Of a stretch of 7,040 nucleotides of DNA, positions 1 through 4,998 are shown piece by piece. Location: the NCBI GenBank assembly GCA_031254535.1, contig JAIRUG010000100.1, forward strand, positions 1 through 7,040, given 5' to 3'. Under the pieces are notes generated by a model that did no database searches, was not told where the DNA came from, and saw only the letters and a program-made list of their open reading frames with translations. Within the stretch, counting starts at the first letter, position 1. Each line of letters starts with the position of its first letter. The stretch comes from Rickettsia sp. Its GTDB lineage: Bacteria; Pseudomonadota; Alphaproteobacteria; Rickettsiales; Rickettsiaceae. The position numbers and the translations under genes are program-made.

Positions 1-86
1 TCAAATAATTCTTTAAATTTACGATATTGATGCTTTGCGTTAACTAACTGATTTAGACTTACCATTGTCATTTGATTTGAAGACAT
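1..86 (-). CDS. Transposase, N-terminal fragment (runs off left edge)
   Basis: Read on the minus strand, an ATG at 86-84 opens a frame of 28 codons that runs without a stop to the window edge. It begins MSSNQMTMVSLNQLVNA and continues with KHQYRKFKELF. A short lead followed by a 'SLxxLVxxxHxYRKFxxLxDF'-like segment is what I remember from the N-termini of IS5/IS1182-type DDE transposases common in Rickettsiales; the assignment is from memory and only the first 28 residues are visible. A purine-rich stretch (GAGAG) lies about 9 nt upstream of the ATG, and a strong promoter sits at 107-134. Internal ATGs at codons 6 and 8 are alternative starts. The catalytic DDE residues are outside the window, so it cannot be judged whether the gene is intact. 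Confidence 0.6.
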   Translation of the reverse strand, partial: MSSNQMTMVSLNQLVNAKHQYRKFKELF

Positions 87-106
87 TCTACAACTCTCTT
101 TTTTTC

Positions 107-134
107 ATTATACCATACCAATCTCATCTTTCAA
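107..134 (-). promoter_or_regulatory. Sigma-70-type promoter for the left transposase
   Basis: On the minus strand, TTGAAA (134-129), a 16-nt spacer and a perfect TATAAT (112-107) lie about 20 nt upstream of the transposase ATG. The TATAAT is preceded by TGG, an extended -10 (TGn) arrangement. Transcription would start near 100 and give a very short leader. This is a near-consensus promoter pointing into the mobile element. Confidence 0.6.
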
Positions 135-178
135 CAGTCCCAATATGGATTTATGGGCAAAAGAAAAGTAGGTTCTCC

Positions 179-196
179 GTCTATTAGCGAGGAGGC
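179..196 (+). repeat. Truncated copy of the palindromic repeat
   Basis: The 18-mer GTCTATTAGCGAGGAGGC here is identical to positions 4717-4734 at the left arm of the long palindrome between secA and the ABC transporter, and occurs inverted at 4909-4926. At this site only the end of the element is present. It is followed after about 14 nt by a more complete copy starting near 211. It therefore looks like a remnant or a nested insertion. Confidence 0.6.
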
Positions 197-210
197 AGTT
201 TGCAATACAC

Positions 211-309
211 CGCTATTAGCGAGGAACCACTTTAGTGGCGACGTGGCAATCCAAGAAAATGATTAAAAATGGATTGCTTTGTCGCAGCAAAGCTGCTTCT
301 CACAATGAC
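211..309. repeat. Rickettsia-type palindromic repeat, hairpin with two side arms
   Basis: The block is one imperfect hairpin. The central stem is GCAATCCA (246-253) against TGGATTGC (270-277), extended outward after a 3-base mismatch by GCGAC (238-242) against GTCGC (281-285), with a 16-nt AT-rich loop. The ends (CTATTAGCGAGGA at 213-225 and TCTCACAATGAC at 298-309) also pair imperfectly and resemble a GTCATTGCGAGGAG/CTCCTCGCAATGAC terminus. Each flank carries its own small hairpin: CCAC-TTTA-GTGG (227-238) and GCAGC-AAA-GCTGC (284-296), so the folded form would have three branches. It lies just downstream of tRNA-Phe, and a frame across this block and the tRNA is not a real gene. No U-run follows, so terminator function is not supported. 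Confidence 0.7.
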
Positions 310-350
310 ATCGAGTATATTTGTCAAGACAGTAAATTTTATTGTAGAAA

Positions 351-426
351 TGGTGGCCAGAGCTGGAATCGAACCAGCGACACAAGGATCTTCAATCCTT
401 TGCTCTACCAACTGAGCTATCTGGCC
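351..426 (-). tRNA. tRNA-Phe (anticodon GAA)
   Basis: On the minus strand a complete 76-nt cloverleaf can be drawn. The acceptor stem is GGCCAGA/TCTGGCC, the D-stem GCTC/GAGC with loop AGTTGGTA, the anticodon stem AAGGA/TCCTT with loop TTGAAGA (anticodon GAA), the variable loop GTGTC, and the T-arm GCTGG/CCAGC with loop TTCGATT. The discriminator base is A and the 3' CCA is encoded in the DNA. GAA decodes phenylalanine codons UUU and UUC. All stems pair without mismatch, so the gene appears functional. It is preceded by its own promoter (463-491) and stands as a single tRNA gene between repeat blocks. Confidence 0.97.
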
Positions 427-462
427 GTACAACAGTCTATGTAGCTAAAAATTTAAGATCAT

Positions 463-491
463 GTTATAACATGGTTTCCTGCATAAGTCAA
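463..491 (-). promoter_or_regulatory. Promoter of tRNA-Phe
   Basis: On the minus strand TTGACT (491-486), a 17-nt spacer and TATAAC (468-463) form a strong sigma-70-like promoter 37 nt before the tRNA 5' end. Five of the six -35 bases fall inside the left terminal inverted repeat (479-490) of the 256-nt palindromic element. The -10 lies within the perfect 14-nt palindrome CATGTTATAACATG (460-473), which could be a protein site or chance. Confidence 0.65.
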
Positions 492-734
492 TCTAGTTGG
501 TGATTTTGTCGTCGAAACTTGCTCCCACTCTTCACGTACGTCTATGTATACTCTTCTGTTTTGAAGAACTGGTTCCGTAAAACTTCGAGGCATTCGCGTA
601 CTCACGTACGTTTTGTACGCTCCTCTCACTCACCCCTTGTTTTACGTTCCAATTCTCCAAATCATTTGAGTATACGTACAAGTAGCCAGCTTCGTTTCTT
701 CTAAAATCCCGAGGGCTGTCTCTGACTTATGCAG
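479..734. repeat. 256-nt imperfect palindrome with 12-nt terminal inverted repeats
   Basis: CTGCATAAGTCA (479-490) is perfectly inverted at 723-734. Further inverted pairs nest around nearly the same centre (about 606-611): GATTTT 502-507 with AAAATC 703-708, GAAAC 514-518 with GTTTC 694-698, GTATACTC 546-553 with GAGTATAC 668-675, CGTAAAAC 576-583 with GTTTTACG 639-646, and GCGTAC 595-600 with GTACGC 615-620. The whole block can fold into one long hairpin or cruciform. It contains TCACGTACGT twice (532-541 and 602-611). An open frame at 519-704 has no ribosome binding site and repetitive low-information content, so I treat it as non-coding. Size and structure resemble a MITE or a Rickettsia palindromic element. 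No obvious target-site duplication flanks it. Confidence 0.75.
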
Positions 735-844
735 AAAGTCTATTATACAAATTCAAACCTTATTGTAAGGCATAATCTCGGTACCTCTCAGTACCTCATA
801 TTCCTTTCTTTATTACAATAAAGAAATCATTTGAATATATTATA
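735..844. other. Short spacer 3' of the foldase gene with small hairpins
   Basis: No gene is visible. The spacer holds a small hairpin CCTTA-TTG-TAAGG (758-770), two direct copies of GTACCTC 10 nt apart (781-787 and 791-797) that also form the inverted pair GGTAC/GTACC (780-784 and 791-795), and an AT-rich hairpin at 805-826. The nonamer AAGGCATAA (768-776) recurs inverted at 4949-4957, at the outer edge of the long palindrome before the ABC gene. Part of this spacer may therefore also derive from a repeat. Confidence 0.4.
805..826 (-). terminator. AT-rich hairpin 3' of the foldase gene, possible terminator
   Basis: TTTCTTTATT (805-814) and AATAAAGAAA (817-826) are perfect inverted repeats separated by 2 nt, so about 9 bp can form with a 4-nt loop. 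It sits 19 nt beyond the stop codon of the parvulin gene, where a terminator is expected. The stem is almost GC-free and no U-tract follows on the minus strand. Termination activity is uncertain; it may only stabilise the mRNA 3' end. Confidence 0.35.
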
Positions 845-1705
845 TTACTTGCTACTAGACTCTTTTTTAGTTTCGTCTGCTATTTGTGACTGTGGTAGCA
901 TTATTTTGACATCAGCTTTACTCTCAAGATCAGCGACATATTTTAATATAACCTCTCTACTAAGCTTATTGGTTATATTGGCAATAGCTTCCTCTTTAGT
1001 AGGTACCTGTGCAGGTCTTTTATCAAGTACATTAATAATATGCCAACCAAATTGCGTTTTAACTGGAGAAGAGATTTCATTTACTTTCATTGATAATGCT
1101 TTATTTTCAAATTCAGGTACTAATTGTCCAGAAGTGATATAGCCTATCTCTCCACCATTTCCTTTAGATCCTTCATCTTGTGATAAATTTTTAGCAAGAT
1201 TAGCAAATTTTTCTCCTTTATTAAGCCTATTTTTTATATTTATTGCTTCCTTTTCAGTTGCAACCAAAATATGGCTTACTTTTACTTCCTCTTTTCCTTT
1301 TAAGCTAGCAACTAATTTATCATACTCGGCATTAACCATTTTCTCATCAACATGAGATTTTACATAACGCTCCATTAATTCTTGCTGGATCATTTGATTT
1401 TTCGCTATAGTCAATTTAGCTTGGAATTCTTTTGAAGATTCAATATTAGAATTTTTAGCTTCTTGCTCAAGCAGTTTTGCATCGATATAGCCACGAACTA
1501 ACATTTCTTGTAGATTTGCATTGAAATCAGCAAACTTTTTACCTTTAACACCTGGTTGGGTATCCAAAGAAGATTGGAATTGTTGCATAACCTGTGATTC
1601 TCTCACTTCACCACCTTTATAGGTGGCAACAATTTTATCTTCGTCAGCGAAAGCAGTACTCGCAAGTAAACTAGCAGATAAAAAAGCTATAGATATTCTT
1701 TTCAT
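845..1705 (-). CDS. plp: Parvulin-like peptidyl-prolyl isomerase, exported foldase (Plp/PrsA/SurA type)
   Basis: This 286-residue protein is predicted to catalyse cis-trans isomerisation of prolyl bonds and assist folding of exported proteins in the periplasm. Residues 1-20 form a signal peptide: a basic start (MKR), a hydrophobic core, and a signal peptidase I site ending TAFA before DEDK. There is no lipobox cysteine, so it should be soluble. Residues 21-138 are a charged, mostly helical N-terminal chaperone-like region. Residues about 139-231 are a rotamase (parvulin) domain with the typical VKVSHILV start, GSKGNGGEIGY centre, LVPEFENKAL segment and FGWHIINV end. A Lys/Glu/Ser-rich tail ends in SSSK. 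The length is close to the roughly 282 residues I recall for Rickettsia Plp. The ATG at 1705 has GGAT 5 nt upstream and a near-consensus promoter at 1740-1768. It is divergent from secA with a 139-nt gap, consistent with a shared role in protein export. Substrates cannot be told from sequence. Confidence 0.9.
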   Translation of the reverse strand: MKRISIAFLSASLLASTAFADEDKIVATYKGGEVRESQVMQQFQSSLDTQPGVKGKKFADFNANLQEMLVRGYIDAKLLEQEAKNSNIESSKEFQAKLTIAKNQMIQQELMERYVKSHVDEKMVNAEYDKLVASLKGKEEVKVSHILVATEKEAINIKNRLNKGEKFANLAKNLSQDEGSKGNGGEIGYITSGQLVPEFENKALSMKVNEISSPVKTQFGWHIINVLDKRPAQVPTKEEAIANITNKLSREVILKYVADLESKADVKIMLPQSQIADETKKESSSK

Positions 1706-1722
1706 TTGTTATCCATTTATAT

Positions 1723-1749
1723 TTGTTATTGATGGCTAGATTTTATAAT
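1723..1749 (+). promoter_or_regulatory. Candidate secA promoter (weak)
   Basis: A perfect TATAAT (1744-1749) is preceded by TTGTTA (1723-1728), but the spacer is only 15 nt. It overlaps the -10 of the divergent foldase promoter, so the two could compete. Other plus-strand -10-like hexamers exist (TATAAT 1777-1782, TATTAT 1795-1800) without a good -35. The true secA start site cannot be fixed by eye. Confidence 0.3.
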
Positions 1750-1768
1750 GATAACCACCCAACGTCAA
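1740..1768 (-). promoter_or_regulatory. Promoter of the parvulin foldase gene
   Basis: On the minus strand TTGACG (1768-1763), a 17-nt spacer and TAAAAT (1745-1740) match a sigma-70 promoter at 5 of 6 bases in each box. Transcription would begin near 1733, leaving a leader of roughly 28 nt that contains the GGAT ribosome binding site (1714-1711). Confidence 0.6.
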
Positions 1769-1801
1769 TAGCTATTTATAATTTGTTTGATAAATATTAT
1801 A

Positions 1802-1826
1802 AAATACCATATTTTATAAGGTATTT
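1802..1826 (+). promoter_or_regulatory. Hairpin in the secA leader
   Basis: AAATACC (1802-1808) and GGTATTT (1820-1826) form a perfect 7-bp inverted repeat with an 11-nt AT-only spacer, ending 18 nt before the secA ATG and about 9 nt before its AGGA ribosome binding site. It could be a dyad operator or a weak leader hairpin. In this AT-rich spacer it could also be chance. Confidence 0.3.
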
Positions 1827-1844
1827 ACAGAATCTAGGATCTAA

Positions 1845-4577
1845 ATGTTTTCTCTACTTAAAAAATTATTCGGCACAGCAAACGATAGAAATATCAAAAA
1901 ACTATTTTTAGAAATTGAAAAGATTAATTTGCTTGAACCATCAATACAAAAACTTTCTGATGATGAATTGAGAAATAAAACAGAGCAATTTAGGCAAAGA
2001 TTAAAAGATGGTGAGTCATTAGATGACTTAACCTATGAAGCTTTTGCTGTCGTACGAGAAGCTGCAAAAAGAGTCTATGGGATGAGGCATTTTGATGTTC
2101 AGCTAAGTGGCGGATTAATATTACATCGTGGCATGATTACTGAAATGCGTACAGGAGAAGGGAAAACTTTAGTTGCCACATTACCTGCATATTTGAATGC
2201 TCTTACTGGTGAGGGAGTACATGTTGTCACGGTAAATGATTATTTAGCAAAACGTGATGCTGAATGGATGGGAAAAATCTATAATTTCTTAGGCTTGTCT
2301 GTTGGTTGTATCGTTGCTAATATCAGTGACAATGACAGACATAATGCCTATAGAGCAGATATTACTCATGCAACTAATAATGAGCTTGGATTTGATTTTC
2401 TCAGAGATAACATGAAATATAGTGAAGATTCTAAGGTACTTCGTCCCTTCAAATTCGCTATTATTGATGAAGTTGACTCAATTTTAATTGATGAAGCAAG
2501 AACTCCACTAATTATATCAGGTCCAGTAGATGATCGCTCGGATTTATACACTAAAATTGATAAATTGGTTTGTCAGTTTAAAGATGAAGATTATGAAAAA
2601 GATGAGAAATTACGAACAGTTAATCTTACTGAGAATGGTATAACTTATATAGAATCAATGCTTGTGACCAATAGTCTTATTGAAGAAGGTTCAAGCCTTT
2701 ATGATTTTGAGAATTTAAGTTTGGTTCATTATGTCAATCAATCATTAAGAGCACATATTCTCTTCAATCGTGATGTTGATTATTTAGTGCGTGATGGAAG
2801 GGTTATGATTATTGATGAATTTACTGGACGCGTTATGGAAGGTAGGCGGTATTCTGAAGGGTTACACCAAGCACTAGAAGCAAAAGAGCATGTACAAATT
2901 CAAAATGAGAATCAAACTTTGGCTTCTATTACCTTCCAAAACTATTTTAGGAATTATCCCAAATTATCAGGCATGACTGGTACGGCAATGACCGAAGCTA
3001 TAGAGTTAAAGGACATATATAATCTTGATGTGCTAGCTGTTCCTACTCATAACCCAATCACTAGGGTTGATTATGATGACGAGATTTACGGCAATAAACA
3101 CGATAAATATCAAGCTATTATAAAATTAATACAAGAGTGTTATGATCGTGGTCAACCTGTTTTGGTTGGAACTATTAGTATAGAGAAGTCTGAAGAAATT
3201 TCTAAGTTACTTACCAAAAATAAAATAACTCATAATGTTTTAAATGCAAAATTTCATCAGCAGGAAGCATTAATTATAGCTCAAGCTGGACGATTTAAGG
3301 CTGTGACTATTGCCACAAATATGGCAGGTCGTGGTACCGATATTATGCTTGGTGGTAATCCGGAAATGCTAATAGAACAACTTTCTCTAAAAAATCTACC
3401 TGAGGAACAGTATCAATTAGAAATGCTCAAAATAAAGGAACAAATATCCGAAGAGAAGCAACGTGTAATAGAGGCTGGGGGATTGTTTGTTATAGGTACC
3501 GAAAGACACGAGAGTCGTAGAATAGATAACCAATTGCGAGGAAGGGCTGGTAGACAAGGTGATCCAGGTAATACAAAATTTTTCTTGTCCTTAGAAGATG
3601 ATCTTATGCGTATTTTTGCCTCAGATCGTATTTCTGGAGTCCTAAGAACGTTAGGTCTAAAAGATGGTGAAGCAATCCATCACCCTATGATTAGTCGTTC
3701 ACTTGAAAAAGCTCAGCAGAAGGTTGAAGGACATAATTACGAGATACGTAAAAATTTATTACGTTTTGATGATGTTATGAACGATCAACGTAAGATATTT
3801 TACGAACAACGTACTGATATCATTGCGTCAAAATCTGCCCATGATTTTTTAGCTAACATGACAAAAGAACTAGTGGAAAAAGTGGTATTAACTTTCATTC
3901 CACCTGGTTCTTATAGGGAAGACTGGGATGTAAATGCTCTAACAGGAGAGTTGCAGCGTATTTTTGCTGTAAAACTAAATAAAGAATCTATAACAAAGGC
4001 TAATGTTACCGAGATAGAGGTGATATCTAATGTTGTACAAATGGTAAATGGTCTATACCATGCAAAAAATGAAGCATATAGCGTTGACTTGATGAATGAC
4101 GCAATTAAGTATATTCTACTAACAACTTTAGACCAAGTATGGAAAGATCATTTACATAATTTAGATCATTTACGACAAGGTATATCACTAAGGACTTATG
4201 CTCAGAAAGATCCACTTAACGAATATAAAAGAGAGGCATTTAATTTATTTGAACAAATGCTTGATAATTTGAAGGAACTATTCATCCAGAAAGTTTGTCA
4301 TCTCCATATGGATACTAGCCATATTAAAAAAGAGTCCATGTCTTTGAAAAATAAGACGTTACAAAAGACAATGCGAGAAACTAGGGAAGACCCAGCTTTT
4401 AGTAAATATAATGCTGGAGTTAGTATTGAAACTCAGCTTAAAACCATTAAGATCCAAGTCAATCCACAGGATAGAATACAATCAGATCCATCAAGTTGGG
4501 GGAAAGTGGCTAGAAATGAGTTATGTCCTTGTGGTTCCGAGAAGAAATATAAATATTGTCATGGAAGCAATGAGTGA
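1845..4577 (+). CDS. secA: Preprotein translocase ATPase SecA
   Basis: This 910-residue protein is the motor ATPase of the Sec pathway. It binds preproteins and SecYEG at the inner membrane and couples ATP hydrolysis to translocation. Visible features: Walker A TGEGKT at 103-108, DEVD (Walker B/DEAD box) at 208-211, [11 protein letters not shown] at 216-226, preprotein-crosslinking region about 227-370 with [26 protein letters not shown] at 375-385, [14 protein letters not shown] at 491-504, [11 protein letters not shown] at 563-573, helical scaffold and wing domains after about 610, and a C-terminal zinc/SecB-binding tail with Cys894, Cys896, Cys905 and His906. All catalytic motifs are intact. 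The length is near the roughly 906 residues I recall for Rickettsia SecA. The ATG at 1845 is chosen because [15 protein letters not shown] matches the family N-terminus and AGGA lies 5 nt upstream. There is no secM-like arrest gene upstream. A repeat begins about 33 nt after the stop. Confidence 0.98.
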   Translation: MFSLLKKLFGTANDRNIKKLFLEIEKINLLEPSIQKLSDDELRNKTEQFRQRLKDGESLDDLTYEAFAVVREAAKRVYGMRHFDVQLSGGLILHRGMITEMRTGEGKTLVATLPAYLNALTGEGVHVVTVNDYLAKRDAEWMGKIYNFLGLSVGCIVANISDNDRHNAYRADITHATNNELGFDFLRDNMKYSEDSKVLRPFKFAIIDEVDSILIDEARTPLIISGPVDDRSDLYTKIDKLVCQFKDEDYEKDEKLRTVNLTENGITYIESMLVTNSLIEEGSSLYDFENLSLVHYVNQSLRAHILFNRDVDYLVRDGRVMIIDEFTGRVMEGRRYSEGLHQALEAKEHVQIQNENQTLASITFQNYFRNYPKLSGMTGTAMTEAIELKDIYNLDVLAVPTHNPITRVDYDDEIYGNKHDKYQAIIKLIQECYDRGQPVLVGTISIEKSEEISKLLTKNKITHNVLNAKFHQQEALIIAQAGRFKAVTIATNMAGRGTDIMLGGNPEMLIEQLSLKNLPEEQYQLEMLKIKEQISEEKQRVIEAGGLFVIGTERHESRRIDNQLRGRAGRQGDPGNTKFFLSLEDDLMRIFASDRISGVLRTLGLKDGEAIHHPMISRSLEKAQQKVEGHNYEIRKNLLRFDDVMNDQRKIFYEQRTDIIASKSAHDFLANMTKELVEKVVLTFIPPGSYREDWDVNALTGELQRIFAVKLNKESITKANVTEIEVISNVVQMVNGLYHAKNEAYSVDLMNDAIKYILLTTLDQVWKDHLHNLDHLRQGISLRTYAQKDPLNEYKREAFNLFEQMLDNLKELFIQKVCHLHMDTSHIKKESMSLKNKTLQKTMRETREDPAFSKYNAGVSIETQLKTIKIQVNPQDRIQSDPSSWGKVARNELCPCGSEKKYKYCHGSNE

Positions 4578-4609
4578 TAGCAGTTCTCGAAATTAATTTA
4601 GGTTGAGGA

Positions 4610-4670
4610 ATTGAGACACGGAACGCAGCCTTGCCGTGTACTTAAATGTACGTGAGGATGCGAGTCTTAC
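4610..4670. repeat. Short palindromic repeat directly 3' of secA
   Basis: Starting about 33 nt after the secA stop, ACACGG (4616-4621) pairs with CCGTGT (4634-4639), AGAC (4614-4617) with GTCT (4664-4667), and GTAC (4638-4641) with GTAC (4648-4651). GTACGTGAG (4648-4656) is shared with the long palindrome at 4848-4856 and, inverted, with 601-609. I recall similar GC-richer blocks as dispersed intergenic repeats of Rickettsia genomes. It will lie in the secA 3' untranslated RNA and may help terminate it. A small AT-rich hairpin ACAAA-TAT-TTTGT follows at 4679-4691. Confidence 0.5.
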
Positions 4671-4690
4671 TATTACCCACAAATATTTTG

Positions 4691-4958
4691 TTAAGGGTTA
4701 TAACTAGCATTACGCTGTCTATTAGCGAGGAGGCGTGAAGCCCGAACTAAGCAATCCATTTCGCCCACTCTCTTGGATTGCTTCGTTGCTACTAAAGTAG
4801 CTCCTCGCAATGACGTTTGGGTTGCATATATGTCATTGCGAGCGAACGTACGTGAGCGTGGCAATTCAGAAAAGTGAATAGAAATGGATTGCTTCGTTCG
4901 GGCTTCACGCCTCCTCGCTAATAGACAGCGTAATGCTAATCGGGTTAGTTATGCCTTA
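4691..4958. repeat. Long palindromic repeat with 58-nt near-identical inverted arms
   Basis: The arms 4705-4762 and 4881-4938 are inverted copies that differ at one base (57 of 58 match). With small gaps the symmetry continues outward to about 4691 and 4958. Inside, TGGATTGC 4774-4781 pairs with GCAATTCA 4861-4868 (one G-T pair), and CTCGCAATGAC 4804-4814 pairs perfectly with GTCATTGCGAG 4832-4842. All pairs centre near 4822, so the block is one nested palindrome. Each half can also fold alone: AAGCAATCCA 4749-4758 with TGGATTGCTT 4774-4783, and GCGAGGAG 4725-4732 with CTCCTCGC 4801-4808. It carries side hairpin GCTACTAAAGTAGC (4788-4801) and TCACGTACGT inverted (4846-4855). It occupies most of the 421-nt secA-ABC spacer, which holds no gene. 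Confidence 0.85.
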
Positions 4959-4998
4959 TTTAAAATAGTTATTCTAATTCTTAAACAAAAAATAACTT

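Noticed and set aside
232..444. Open frames on both strands over the tRNA-Phe region.
   Set aside because: They translate the tRNA gene and an adjacent palindromic repeat; the perfect tRNA cloverleaf explains the sequence.
519..704. 61-codon plus-strand frame inside the 256-nt palindrome.
   Set aside because: No ribosome binding site, Ser/Arg-rich low-information product, and the DNA is explained by inverted-repeat symmetry.
831..1142. 103-codon plus-strand frame opposite the foldase gene.
   Set aside because: It is the antisense shadow of a well-supported parvulin coding region, with no ribosome binding site or domain.
1723..1911. 62-codon frame on the plus strand overlapping the secA start in another phase, a possible secM-like regulatory leader.
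   Set aside because: It needs a TTG start, or an ATG at 1732, with no Shine-Dalgarno; it spans the foldase promoter and overlaps secA by 67 nt, and it shows no recognisable arrest motif. Most likely chance in AT-rich DNA.
1845..4577. Possible unusual SecA because a usual Gly in the C-terminal CPCGSGKK tail is Glu899.
   Set aside because: All metal-binding Cys/His residues are kept and the position is not a ligand, so this is ordinary divergence.
4411..4596. Frame overlapping the 3' end of secA in another phase.
   Set aside because: The secA frame in the same DNA encodes the conserved zinc-binding tail; this is a shadow.
4691..4958. CRISPR array, considered because of several repeated GC-richer units.
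   Set aside because: Units are inverted and symmetric about one centre, not evenly spaced direct repeats with unique spacers, and no cas genes are present.
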